Source of the DNA: Lachnospiraceae bacterium
Lineage (GTDB): Bacteria; Bacillota_A; Clostridia; Lachnospirales; Lachnospiraceae
DNA: 12,006 nt
Assembly: GCA_024684065.1 (NCBI GenBank)
Contig: JAIKXO010000052.1
Location: forward strand, 1-12,006
Direction of reading: 5' to 3'
Below, piece by piece: positions 1-7,032 of the stretch. Both the position numbers and the translations under genes were made by a program. Below the pieces are notes generated by a model. That model worked only from the letters and a program-made list of their open reading frames with translations, did no database searches and had not been told where the DNA came from. Numbering within the stretch: position 1 is the first letter of the stretch; each line of letters starts with the position of its first letter.

Positions 1-433
1 TGTCATGCAGGGAAAGATAGATATATCTTCCGCTTCCGTCGGCGTAATTTCCGATCTGCTCAACGACCGCGCCGAACTCCTCCTTAAGCTTTTCGATCAC
101 CGGATCGGCCTTATCCACATAAAAAGCGATATGATGAATGCCCTCCCCATACTTATCCAGATGGTCTCTCCATACGGAGGGTGCTTTGTTGGGCTCGATA
201 AGCTCAAGCTGAACGCCCGGAGTCATATCAAAAAAGGCAAGCTTGCAGTTAGCCTCAGGCGCAGGCTCTCCGAAAACCGTTGTCTGTGTTATCCTGTACT
301 CACCTTCCGGCTGTGTCTCGGGTTCCTCGCAGTCAAACAGAAGCGAATACATCTTTTTTGTTGCTTCGATATCATGCACAACAAAACCCACCTGTGCGAA
401 TTTTGCCTGTTCTAAGATTGATTTTAATCCCAT
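1..433 (-). CDS. VOC-family (glyoxalase/methylmalonyl-CoA epimerase-like) protein, 3' end outside window
   Basis: The minus-strand reading frame opens with ATG at 433, behind a clear GAGGAG ribosome-binding site (GAGAGGAGACGAAG just upstream), and stays open to the window edge, giving 144 codons. The translation begins MGLKSILEQAKFAQVGFVVH and shows the paired beta-alpha-beta-beta-beta modules of the vicinal oxygen chelate fold. QLELIEP (residues 75-81) and GEGIHHIAF (96-104) match the metal-ligand segments of methylmalonyl-CoA epimerase-type proteins, with E77 and H101 as the apparent ligands. The first ligand position, His in the neighbouring paralogue, is Gln14 here, so the metal site may be altered. 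It follows the related VOC gene 612-1112 after a 178-bp gap and is presumably the same transcript. Exact chemistry cannot be told: isomerase, epimerase, lyase or dioxygenase are all possible in this superfamily. The last expected ligand (a C-terminal Glu) lies beyond the window. Confidence 0.85.
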   Translation of the reverse strand, partial: MGLKSILEQAKFAQVGFVVHDIEATKKMYSLLFDCEEPETQPEGEYRITQTTVFGEPAPEANCKLAFFDMTPGVQLELIEPNKAPSVWRDHLDKYGEGIHHIAFYVDKADPVIEKLKEEFGAVVEQIGNYADGSGRYIYLSLHD

Positions 434-611
434 CTTCGTCTCCTCTCTTGTGCTTTGATTTATATGTTTAATCAGCCCCTGTAAGTACATTTTCGTCTGA
501 TAAACACATTCCTGCTGAAATCTGTCCCGGATCTTTAAGATCTTTACCGTCAAATGCGAATTGCTGCCGACTGTAACACTTTTGTCTATTAACCGTTATA
601 CGCTCTGCCGT

Positions 612-1112
612 CTATTTATCCTGCTCATTCTGAAGCCTCTCGATTATTTCCTTATAATCTCCGTCAACCTTAATATTAAGCTCTGTCTTTAAAACATCGA
701 AGGTATCGAAGAACATATATTTCTGTCCCGGATAATAACCGACATGATACTCATTTTCAGCCCCGCATACTTCCCTGATCGTTTCTCTTGCTTCTTTCTC
801 ATCAGGTACCAGGAATGCAATATGCTGGAATCCTTCCCCATGCTTTTCTAAGAAAGTCTTCCAGGGGCTCGGCTCCTCTCCGGGTTCAACGATCTCCAGA
901 ACAAGATTATCGAGGTTGATAACACTGATCCTGCAGTTATGATAAATCTGAAGTTTTCCGTCAGTCACCGCCGGTGCGACATCCGGACCCGGGATATTCC
1001 AGATCTTCGGGTGTTCGGCAAGCCCGAGAAGCTTCTCCCAGTTTCCGACGGTTTTGTCGATATCCTTTACCACAAAGGCAATATGTACGACACTTTTTGT
1101 TCCGATTGACAT
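612..1112 (-). CDS. VOC-family (methylmalonyl-CoA epimerase-like) metalloprotein
   Basis: A 166-residue cytoplasmic protein with no signal peptide or membrane segment. The start is ATG at 1112, behind GAGGAGGAG at a normal distance. It has the two-module VOC fold. VVHIAFVVKDID (8-19) supplies H10, LVLEIVEP (70-77) supplies E73, GEGFQHIAF (92-100) supplies H97 and KTELNIK (142-148) supplies E144. These four positions correspond to the divalent-metal ligands of methylmalonyl-CoA epimerase-like VOC enzymes, so the site looks intact. The family includes epimerases, isomerases and dioxygenases acting on alpha-keto or enediolate intermediates. Next to a Gfo/Idh/MocA dehydrogenase and a TIM-barrel epimerase, a role on a keto-sugar intermediate is the natural inference, but true methylmalonyl-CoA epimerase is unlikely because no propionate-pathway gene is nearby. 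It is a paralogue of 1-433. A small hairpin (1133-1150) lies just before its ribosome-binding site. Confidence 0.88.
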   Translation of the reverse strand: MSIGTKSVVHIAFVVKDIDKTVGNWEKLLGLAEHPKIWNIPGPDVAPAVTDGKLQIYHNCRISVINLDNLVLEIVEPGEEPSPWKTFLEKHGEGFQHIAFLVPDEKEARETIREVCGAENEYHVGYYPGQKYMFFDTFDVLKTELNIKVDGDYKEIIERLQNEQDK

Positions 1113-1132
1113 ATGATCTCCTCCTCTGTTTA

Positions 1133-1150
1133 CAGGGTGTTAATACCCTG
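1133..1150 (-). other. Small hairpin before the VOC gene
   Basis: CAGGGT and ACCCTG form a 6-bp perfect stem with a 6-nt loop, ending about ten bases before the GAGGAGGAG ribosome-binding site of the VOC gene at 1112. There is no T-tract, so it is not an intrinsic terminator. It could stabilise or modulate the intercistronic mRNA. Confidence 0.35.
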
Positions 1151-1183
1151 AAAATCCGATACATACTTTAAAAACCCAAAAAT

Positions 1184-2017
1184 TTATATTATACCGTTCT
1201 CATCCATGATATTCTTTACATACGCAAGGCTCTTTATATATTCCTCATCCGTATTCAGATGCTCGATTATCATCGGCATATCGGGATCCGCTTTATGGGC
1301 TAACAACATATATTTCCCGATATTGAGCGTTCCCTCCCCGCAGCCGACTTCCTCAAGCTGGAAGGTAAGCTCTTCTCTAAGCCGGATATCCTTTAAGTGG
1401 CAGCTTTGCACATACCTGCCAAGCTTATCAAAGGTTTCCTCAAGAAACTCATCAGAGAAAAAATAACGTTCGGGACAGTTTATCATATTCACGACATCAA
1501 GATGGCATGAGAAGGCTTCCCTGTCGACCTCCTTCATCATCCTCAGATATTCATCCGGCCCTGTCGGATACATCCACGGCATGGCCTCTATGCTGTATGA
1601 TGTGCGTTTAGGCTTAACTTCATCTATAAGCCCCTGAATATAAGAGACTATCGCATTCCAGCTTTCCTTTGTATAGTTCCCGGGATATCCGCCGTCCCAG
1701 ATCGGACCTCCGTCAGTTCCCGCGACATTCACCACGCAGTCTGCGCCGATCTCATCTGCCAGACGAAACTGTGCAAGCGCCCTCTGCCTGGCCTCTTCTC
1801 TTTCGGTTTTGTCAACTGCGAAAACATTTCGCCATATCCCGACTTCCGCGATAACCAGATCATTTTTTCTGGCCTCATCTGCATAATCCGCGATCACGCT
1901 GTCCTTTTCCGTATAGTCAACCGGAAACACCACTGACCGGCATCCGAGAGACACCATCTTTTCCGCCCACTCTCTGGGCGAATCATGCTTTAGCGCTGAA
2001 GAAATACCGATTCTCAT
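1184..2017 (-). CDS. Sugar phosphate isomerase/epimerase family TIM-barrel protein (xylose isomerase-like)
   Basis: A 277-residue cytoplasmic protein. ATG at 2017 follows GGAGG at good spacing. The sequence is that of the AP-endonuclease-2/xylose-isomerase-like TIM barrel, including IolE/IolI and D-tagatose/D-psicose 3-epimerase relatives. It begins with the first strand MRIGISS. The four metal ligands of that family fall at E144 (SIEAMPW), D174 (CHLDVVN), H207 (QSCHLKD) and E252 (MIIEHL); E144 and E252 would be the acid/base pair. A GCGEG motif (225-229) precedes the last ligand, as usual. The active site therefore looks intact. Expected chemistry is isomerisation, epimerisation, or elimination at a carbon next to a ketone. 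Directly downstream of a Gfo/Idh/MocA dehydrogenase, it probably acts on the keto product of that enzyme. The substrate is unknown. A structured repeat (2042-2146) separates it from the dehydrogenase gene. Confidence 0.88.
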   Translation of the reverse strand: MRIGISSALKHDSPREWAEKMVSLGCRSVVFPVDYTEKDSVIADYADEARKNDLVIAEVGIWRNVFAVDKTEREEARQRALAQFRLADEIGADCVVNVAGTDGGPIWDGGYPGNYTKESWNAIVSYIQGLIDEVKPKRTSYSIEAMPWMYPTGPDEYLRMMKEVDREAFSCHLDVVNMINCPERYFFSDEFLEETFDKLGRYVQSCHLKDIRLREELTFQLEEVGCGEGTLNIGKYMLLAHKADPDMPMIIEHLNTDEEYIKSLAYVKNIMDENGII

Positions 2018-2041
2018 ATTTTATCCTCCATGTTCAGGTAC

Positions 2042-2146
2042 GAGCCGGATATATCCGGTCTGCGCCGATATACGCAGTAAATCGTGCGCTTAGGTGCAAA
2101 CTTTAGTTTGCACCGATCCGGGCTGTTTACAGACCGGATCATTTCC
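2042..2146 (+). repeat. Structured intergenic repeat, copy A
   Basis: A chain of four palindromes between the dehydrogenase stop and the epimerase ribosome-binding site. CCGGATATATCCGG (2045-2058) is a perfect 14-bp palindrome. CTGCGCC then leads into CGATATA/TAAATCG (2066-2084, one mismatch). The box TGCGCTTAGG (2085-2094) leads into GGTGCAAAC-TTTA-GTTTGCACC (2093-2114, 9-bp perfect stem). GATCCGG/CCGGATC (2115-2140, with inner CTGT/ACAG) follows, and the closing box is ATTTCC (2141-2146). The same boxes with different arms recur at 6743, 9861 and 11841. The strand given is that on which the TGCGCTTAGG box reads forward, which is opposite to the transcription of the surrounding operon. Confidence 0.85.
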
Positions 2147-2157
2147 GCATTATATAT

Positions 2158-3246
2158 TTACAGCCCGGTAGTAAGCTTTATATCTTTTCCCTCTTCTGCG
2201 GAGCGAAGCACGGATGTCATGATATCCAGCACATGCAGTGCCAGCCTTCCGTTCGCCAGAGGCTCTCTGCCGTTCTCGATCGCTTCCTTCAAATCATGCA
2301 CACCGATTCCCCGGACATACTCTCCCACATTCTGAAAAAGCTCCGGAAGCTCATAGGGCTTATCTTCGTTAAGCTTTTCCCCGGAATAGTTCTCCGCAAG
2401 CATCTGCTCTTTCCGGTAGATCCCTGGCGTGCCGCCATGCATATTTGGGTCCGGAACGAAAAGCGTTCCTTCGGTCCCATAGACTTCAAACATCGGCATC
2501 TCTGTCTTAAAGATATCGAAACTGAAATTCATATTGGCAATAAAACCGCTTTCAAACTCCGCAAGGACCGAATAGTGGGTTGGAATATCAACCGTAAACT
2601 CTTCCCCTGCGCGCTCTCCTTTATAGATCTTTCTTTTTTCAAAACCTTTACGGCCAATCGCCCTTACTGACCTGACCGGACCGAACATGGTTACAAGCGC
2701 AGTGAAATAATAGCCTCCCATATCATAAACAGGTCCGCCGCCTTCTTTGTAAAAAGGCTCCGGTCTCGGATGCCACGGTTCCACGCCGGCAGTCATCATA
2801 TTCGTACATGCATACAGAGGCTTTCCTATCCATCCGTCTTCTATCACTTTCCTGCAGGTACTTAAGGAACTGCCCATGAAGGAATCAGGCGCGCAGCCAA
2901 TTGTCAGCCCTTTATCCTCTGCGAGCTTAACCACCTGCTTTGCTTCAGAAAGCTTCAGCGCCAGAGGCTTTTCACAGAACAGATGCTTTCCGGCGTTAAG
3001 GACCATAAGATTGATCTCTGTATGAAGCGCAGGCGGAGTCAGATTGACGACAAGCTGTATCTCCTCATCATTAAGCAGCTCCTGTGTTGAATACACAGTT
3101 TCAATGCCGTACTCCTTTGCCACAGTTTCTGCATGAGAACTGTCGCTGTCTGCCACGGCCTTTATCTCAAGGTCGTTATACAGTCGTTTTATATCCCGTA
3201 TATAGGTATGGCTTATCACGCCACACCCGATAATTCCAATTTTCAT
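2158..3246 (-). CDS. Gfo/Idh/MocA-family NAD(P)-dependent oxidoreductase
   Basis: A 362-residue cytoplasmic protein. The N-terminal Rossmann fold starts MKIGIIGCGVISHTY, with the GxGxxx dinucleotide loop at residues 7-12. CEKPLAL (91-97) carries the family's conserved Glu-Lys-Pro, whose Lys93 is the usual catalytic/binding lysine. GGGPVYDMGGYYFTAL (169-184) is the substrate-domain motif, here with Tyr where many relatives have His in DxGxHxxD. This Tyr variant occurs in a recognisable subgroup, so the enzyme is not obviously dead. The reaction is reversible oxidation of a hydroxyl on a sugar, polyol or glycoside, giving a keto-sugar. The start ATG overlaps the TGA of the upstream permease (ATGA), which indicates translational coupling. 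The order permeases, dehydrogenase, TIM-barrel epimerase, VOC proteins argues that it performs the first catabolic step on the imported compound. The substrate cannot be deduced. Confidence 0.92.
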   Translation of the reverse strand: MKIGIIGCGVISHTYIRDIKRLYNDLEIKAVADSDSSHAETVAKEYGIETVYSTQELLNDEEIQLVVNLTPPALHTEINLMVLNAGKHLFCEKPLALKLSEAKQVVKLAEDKGLTIGCAPDSFMGSSLSTCRKVIEDGWIGKPLYACTNMMTAGVEPWHPRPEPFYKEGGGPVYDMGGYYFTALVTMFGPVRSVRAIGRKGFEKRKIYKGERAGEEFTVDIPTHYSVLAEFESGFIANMNFSFDIFKTEMPMFEVYGTEGTLFVPDPNMHGGTPGIYRKEQMLAENYSGEKLNEDKPYELPELFQNVGEYVRGIGVHDLKEAIENGREPLANGRLALHVLDIMTSVLRSAEEGKDIKLTTGL

Positions 3247-4160
3247 ATCTCTGTCTCGTTGAACCTGAACACCTTAAACAATATAAGAATTATTATCATG
3301 GCGACCAGAAGCATGATCCACGCCTGTGCCGAAGCAAAGCCCATCTTGAAGAACGTAAACGCATTCTGATAAAGATAGAGCGAATAAAACATGGTAGCAT
3401 TGCTCGGTCCTCCCTCAGTCATGATATAAGGCTCCGCAAACCACTGGAAAACTCCGATGATCAGGATCGTGACATTATAAAGTATGGTCTGTCTGATAAG
3501 GGGCACTGAAATCAGCACGGACTGTTGCCAGAAATTCGCACCGTCGATCGCCGCCGCATCATAAAGAGTCTCAGGTACGTCCTGTAAACCCGCAAGATAT
3601 ATGATTATCGCGTTTCCACAGGTCCAGATCATCATCAGTATGAAAGCAGGCTTTGCCCAGGTCGGCGAGCTCAACCATCCGGGTCCCGGAATATGAAGAT
3701 AACCCAGTATCGTATTTACTATACCGCTGTCCGGCTGCATCACCCATATCCACAGAAGACAGGCAACAACCGTCGGCACCAGCGTCGGTATGAAGAATAC
3801 GACCCGCATCCAGCTTGTACCGCGAAGCTTCTTATTGTTTAAGAGCAGGGACACCATAACCGCAATAAATGTTGTTAACGGAACCCCGATCCCTATCATG
3901 TAGATGGTATTAAGGCATGCCTTCACAAATACCTTATCTTTGAACAGGTTTACATAATTCATAAATCCTATGAAGCGGGGCCTGCTTATAACGTTATAGT
4001 TGCAAAGAGAATAATAAAACGAACTTATGATCGGATACAGCGTAAAGGCTAAGAATCCTATGATCCAGGGAAGGACAAACAAAAGTCCGCTTACGGCCTC
4101 CTTCCTTCTCATACGTGATCCGCTGTATTCTGATATTTTTCCCTGTTTAGCCTTTTTCAT
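3243..4160 (-). CDS. CUT1 sugar ABC transporter permease, MalF/UgpA-like
   Basis: An integral membrane permease of about 305 residues with six hydrophobic segments (roughly 25-46, 85-107, 117-140, 171-190, 227-245, 279-300). The cytoplasmic EAA loop that docks the ATPase reads YDAAAIDGANFWQQ, about residues 200-224 with the rest of the loop. TEGGPSNATMFYSLYLYQNAF near the C terminus is the typical MalF-type signature (shown here split: TEGGPSNAT, then MFYSLYLYQNAF). I chose ATG at 4160, eight bases after AAAGGG. A GTG at 4169, overlapping the upstream TGA as GTGA, would add three residues. It pairs with the MalG-like permease 4166-5005. The usual CUT1 gene order is MalF then MalG, so the order here is reversed. 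The 3' end overlaps the dehydrogenase start by four bases. No ATP-binding subunit is encoded nearby. Confidence 0.93.
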   Translation of the reverse strand: MKKAKQGKISEYSGSRMRRKEAVSGLLFVLPWIIGFLAFTLYPIISSFYYSLCNYNVISRPRFIGFMNYVNLFKDKVFVKACLNTIYMIGIGVPLTTFIAVMVSLLLNNKKLRGTSWMRVVFFIPTLVPTVVACLLWIWVMQPDSGIVNTILGYLHIPGPGWLSSPTWAKPAFILMMIWTCGNAIIIYLAGLQDVPETLYDAAAIDGANFWQQSVLISVPLIRQTILYNVTILIIGVFQWFAEPYIMTEGGPSNATMFYSLYLYQNAFTFFKMGFASAQAWIMLLVAMIIILILFKVFRFNETEI

Positions 4161-4165
4161 ATGAT

Positions 4166-5005
4166 TCACCCTTTAATCCCGCTCATGGTTATTCCCTGTA
4201 TGAAGTATTTCTGAAGAACGAAGAACAGGATCATAACCGGCATGACCATTACAACTCCAAGTGCCAGCAAAAGTTCCCAGTTGGGATTCAGATTGGAGCG
4301 AAGCATTGATGCTGCAAGTGACAGCGTATAAAGCTTATCGCTCCCCAGAAAAACAAGGGGTCCGAGGAAATCCTTCCAGGAATTCATAAATGACATGATC
4401 GCCACCGTAGCCAGTACGGGCTTTGATATAGGCATGATCAGCCGCGAAAATATCGTGAACTCTCCTGCCCCGTCTATCCTCGCGGATTCCGTTATCTCCT
4501 TCGGTATCCCGACTAAAAACTGTCTCAAAAGAAAGATAAAAAAAGCATTCCCGAAAAACCCCGGCAGCGTCAGGGGTAAAAAAGTCCCCACCCATCCGAG
4601 CTTTGTATACATAAGATACAGAGGGATAAGAGTGACCTGATACGGCAGGATCATTGTTGCTATAACTATCATGAAAACCTTATCCCTGCCCGGCCAGCGA
4701 AGTCTGGAAAAACCGTATGCTATAAGTGAATTGGAAATAAGAGCCCCCGCAATATTCAAAACGACTATGATCATCGTATTTCCAAGATAGCGGAAGAACG
4801 GGATCTTGGTGAACACCTGACGGTAATTGTCCAGAGTAAAATGTCTGGGCAGCCACCTGAAAGGAACAGCGAAAAGCTCACTGGAAGTTTTAAAGGATCC
4901 GGTCAGCAGGAAGAAGAAAGGGAGTAAAAAGCCCATCGCAAACAATACCAGGAAAAGATAGACAATACATTTTTTGATGATTATGGATATTTGGTACTTG
5001 CTCAT
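4166..5005 (-). CDS. CUT1 sugar ABC transporter permease, MalG-like
   Basis: A 279-residue membrane protein starting MSKYQISIIIKKCIVYLFLV. The first long hydrophobic segment (about 12-35) is followed by the MalG-type periplasmic-side stretch (FRWLPRHFTLDNYRQVF, 49-65) and five further membrane segments. The EAA loop is ESARIDGAGEFTIFSRLIMP, residues 173-192. The C terminus KYFIQGITMSGIKG is the usual MalG-family ending. The ribosome-binding site is weak (AAAGGGAAAG before ATG at 5005), which suggests lower expression than the binding protein upstream. It follows the solute-binding protein gene after 115 bases containing several small hairpins and is followed almost directly by the MalF-like partner. 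Family and importer role are clear. The transported sugar is not known. Confidence 0.93.
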   Translation of the reverse strand: MSKYQISIIIKKCIVYLFLVLFAMGFLLPFFFLLTGSFKTSSELFAVPFRWLPRHFTLDNYRQVFTKIPFFRYLGNTMIIVVLNIAGALISNSLIAYGFSRLRWPGRDKVFMIVIATMILPYQVTLIPLYLMYTKLGWVGTFLPLTLPGFFGNAFFIFLLRQFLVGIPKEITESARIDGAGEFTIFSRLIMPISKPVLATVAIMSFMNSWKDFLGPLVFLGSDKLYTLSLAASMLRSNLNPNWELLLALGVVMVMPVMILFFVLQKYFIQGITMSGIKG

Positions 5006-5067
5006 TTACTTTCCCTTTCTTCTTTCCGTCCTGCCGGATTGAAAAGATGTCTTTATATTTATGCAGC

Positions 5068-5111
5068 CGCCTGCAGGGCGTATTCTGCCTGAGGCAAACG
5101 GTTAATCCGTT
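5068..5111 (-). other. Cluster of small hairpins between binding protein and permease
   Basis: Three short stem-loops follow one another after the binding-protein stop. CGCC/GGCG lies at 5068-5080, TGCC-TGA-GGCA at 5086-5096 and AACGG/CCGTT at 5097-5111. None has a T-tract on the minus strand. A plausible inferred role is to protect the 3' end of the binding-protein mRNA and lower permease output. No clear terminator is seen. Confidence 0.35.
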
Positions 5112-5120
5112 CTGTCCTTT

Positions 5121-6545
5121 TTACTTGGATTCAAGCTCTGCCTGCATCTGATCCTCAAGGGTCTTAAGCTCTGTGGCCGCATCAAGAGAGGTATCATAGA
5201 TCAGATTCTCTCTGAGCGTCTGGAACTGCGTAGAAAGCTCTGCGGATACTGAGCAGAGAGCCGGAATTCCGTTAAGCGGGGAACCTGCTATCTCACGCTC
5301 CATAGCGTACATGGCATCCCCTTCCTTTGTCAGCGTCACATCATCAAATGCGGCATCGATAACCGGGATAGATCTCCACTGGCAGAAATTGTCGTCATTG
5401 ACGCTTCCCTGTTCGCAGAACTTAATGAACAGTGCAGCTAAAGAAGCCTTTTCAGGATCAGTACCATTCGGGATCGCAAATACGTTACATCCGAAGGTTG
5501 AGCTCTTTGCTCTTCCGTATTCCGGAACGGGAACAGGAACCGCAACATATTCCACATCGGGAGCATAAGCCTTAAGAGCGCCTGTAAACCAGTTTCCGGT
5601 AAAGGTCATGCCTACCTTGCCTGTCATGAAAGGATGGTCAGGGGAGAACATTCCGCCGAGACCCGATGAAAATGCGTTGATCTTTTCAGGATCATATTTC
5701 TTAGCATAGCTCTGGATCCACTCCATGTAGCTTACCATGTTGTCGCTCGTAAGGTTGATCTTGTTGTTCTCCTTGTCATAAGGATCAGCTCCGAAGAAGA
5801 AAGGAAGAACAAATGCATCGTCGCCGGAATCAAGCCAGGGGATTATACCAAGCCTTGAATAGTTGTCGCCGTCTGCTACTGTCATGGCATCCGCCCATGC
5901 ATCCAGCTCCTCAAGGGTTGTAGGAGGATTATCTATATCCAGTCCACATTCTTTGGCGATGTCAGGCCTGAAGTAAAGCATGATAACGTTTGTATCCTGA
6001 GGGATCAGGAAGCACTGATCTTCATAATACATAACATCCTTGCAGCCATCATAAAATGAATTAACATCAAGGTCGATCTGCTTGAGTATCTCATCTAACG
6101 GCATGAAAGATCCTTCCGCAACATACTGATATGCGCTTGTAGGATTATCCGTGATAAGAAGGTCGGGAGCAGTACCGCCCGCAAGTGCGGAAAGAAGCTT
6201 TCCGTTGTTTATACCGGCTCCGTCCGGAACGAACTGAACATCGCAGGTAATCCCGAGATCCTTATAAGCCTCATTGAAAGCATCAATACGCTCCTGATCC
6301 CATGTGGCGGAATCACCCGTGAAAGCTGACCAATAGGTAAAATTCCCGGAAATTCCGATATCCGTTACCTCAACCTCTATCTGGCGGTCGCCCATGGAAA
6401 CGGTCTTTGTCTGGGTATTGCTCTCCGTTGTCTCCACGGATACCGTTTCAACCGGTGCGATCTGTCCGGTACATCCGGCTAATAATGCCGCTGTCATTGC
6501 GCCTGCAGCCAAAACAGACATAATCTTTTTACATTTGCTCCTCAT
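5121..6545 (-). CDS. Extracellular solute-binding lipoprotein of a CUT1 sugar ABC importer
   Basis: A 474-residue family 1 solute-binding protein. I chose ATG at 6545, not an in-frame ATG 22 codons upstream, because GGAGG sits just before it and the N terminus then begins with a lipoprotein signal: MRSKCKK, a hydrophobic core, and the lipobox LLAGC with Cys25 as the lipidated residue. A Thr/Glu/Ser-rich linker to about residue 50 tethers the mature domain to the membrane. The body has the expected bilobal pattern: an early strand FTYWSAFTG, the EAYKDLGITCDVQFVPD stretch, LLSALAGGTAPDLLI and a MTGKVGMTFTGNWFTGAL hinge-type region. Trp and other aromatics likely stack on sugar. It is the first gene of the left-hand operon and would deliver ligand to the two permeases downstream. 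Its 5' leader appears long (about 370 bases) and contains a copy of the structured repeat. The ligand is unknown. Confidence 0.93.
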   Translation of the reverse strand: MRSKCKKIMSVLAAGAMTAALLAGCTGQIAPVETVSVETTESNTQTKTVSMGDRQIEVEVTDIGISGNFTYWSAFTGDSATWDQERIDAFNEAYKDLGITCDVQFVPDGAGINNGKLLSALAGGTAPDLLITDNPTSAYQYVAEGSFMPLDEILKQIDLDVNSFYDGCKDVMYYEDQCFLIPQDTNVIMLYFRPDIAKECGLDIDNPPTTLEELDAWADAMTVADGDNYSRLGIIPWLDSGDDAFVLPFFFGADPYDKENNKINLTSDNMVSYMEWIQSYAKKYDPEKINAFSSGLGGMFSPDHPFMTGKVGMTFTGNWFTGALKAYAPDVEYVAVPVPVPEYGRAKSSTFGCNVFAIPNGTDPEKASLAALFIKFCEQGSVNDDNFCQWRSIPVIDAAFDDVTLTKEGDAMYAMEREIAGSPLNGIPALCSVSAELSTQFQTLRENLIYDTSLDAATELKTLEDQMQAELESK

Positions 6546-6742
6546 CTTTTTACCTCCATAGATTACGATTTGATATGGATCAGCATGTACCTCTGCAGAA
6601 TCCCAGCGCATTCGCGCGTCAACTGTTACAGGAAGCGGATCATATAAGCAAATCCCAATGCCCTGCCTTGTCCGAAGCCGTATTTAACTGCCTCTTACAG
6701 GCGAAAAAGGAAACTGGTATTTATTATCAGATTCACTCCCTA

Positions 6743-6807
6743 CTGCGCCCAGGCATAAACTTTAGTTTATGCCGATCCGGTTCTTTTTTACGAACCGAAT
6801 CATTTTC
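6743..6807 (+). repeat. Structured intergenic repeat, copy B (shortened)
   Basis: CTGCGCC (6743-6749) is fused directly to the AGG of the second box, so the first hairpin of the unit is missing. GGCATAAAC-TTTA-GTTTATGCC (6752-6773) is a perfect 9-bp stem with the same loop as copy A but different bases in the arm. GATCCGGTTC/GAACCGAATC (6774-6801, one mismatch) and the closing box ATTTTC follow. It lies in the 5' leader of the solute-binding protein gene that starts at 6545. Confidence 0.8.
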
Positions 6808-6843
6808 TTATAGTTACTACATCCTAAGGTTACTTCCAAGCCA

Positions 6844-6866
6844 CAATATTTTCTCACATAATATTG
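6844..6866. repeat. AT-rich inverted repeat in the leader of the left operon
   Basis: CAATATT and AATATTG form a perfect 7-bp inverted repeat with a 9-base spacer. It lies downstream of the minus-strand -10 candidate at 6920-6925. It could be an operator or an RNA hairpin, and no specific family is recognised. Confidence 0.35.
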
Positions 6867-6919
6867 CTATGAAATAATCCCTTTTTGCCGTGTTTTAGGT
6901 AGAATCATCCAATAAAAGC

Positions 6920-6925
6920 ATTATA
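6920..6925 (-). promoter_or_regulatory. Candidate -10 box for the left operon
   Basis: The minus strand reads TATAAT exactly. The -35 region at 17-bp spacing is poor (AAATTG), which suits an activator-dependent promoter. A start near 6913 would give a leader of about 370 bases before the binding-protein ATG at 6545. An imperfect palindrome GGTAAATTAACC (6951-6962) lies upstream between the two divergent promoters. Other promoters nearer the gene cannot be excluded. Confidence 0.45.
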
Positions 6926-6993
6926 TATCTTGCTATTATGTACAATTTATGGTAAATTAACCAAAACAATAGCGCAAATAAGTATGAATAAAT

Positions 6994-6999
6994 TATAAT
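6994..6999 (+). promoter_or_regulatory. Candidate -10 box for the AraC-family gene
   Basis: TATAAT is an exact match, 33 bases before the ATG at 7033. The -35 position (around 6971-6976) does not resemble TTGACA. The predicted leader is about 27 bases and contains the GGAGG ribosome-binding site. The inverted pair TTGCTATT (6930-6937) and AATAGCGCAA (6968-6977) flanks the space between the two divergent -10 boxes and may be part of the regulator's binding region. Confidence 0.5.
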
Positions 7000-7032
7000 A
7001 CTTTTAGATCTGATGAGAAGGAGGTCACAGAG

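Noticed and set aside
5..415. Plus-strand open frame of 136 codons at the left edge
   Set aside because: It is antisense to the minus-strand VOC gene, which has clear family motifs and a strong ribosome-binding site. The plus frame has no recognisable domain.
530..542. GATCTTTAAGATC near-palindrome between the two VOC genes as an operator
   Set aside because: Short, AT-rich, and not associated with any promoter match in the 434-611 gap. I see no other feature in that gap apart from the ribosome-binding site.
2042..2146. CRISPR-like array, given recurring boxes and spacers across the window
   Set aside because: The copies are kilobases apart, the variable parts are self-complementary arms and not unique spacers, and no cas gene is present.
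2084..2335. Plus-strand open frame with peptide RLGANFSLHRSGLF, echoed at 6575-6877 as RPGINFSLCRSGSF
   Set aside because: The shared peptide is simply the translation of the structured repeat in the same frame. The rest of each frame is unrelated, and neither has a convincing gene context.
3571..3753. Alternative minus-strand frames inside the permease genes (also 4335-4595)
   Set aside because: They are out-of-frame shadows of well-supported membrane permeases and carry no family motifs.
6546..6740. Possible cobalamin-type riboswitch in the left operon leader, because the minus strand contains CTGTAAGAGGCAG
   Set aside because: The other conserved segments of that riboswitch are absent and the gene downstream is a sugar-binding protein, so the match is a short coincidence.
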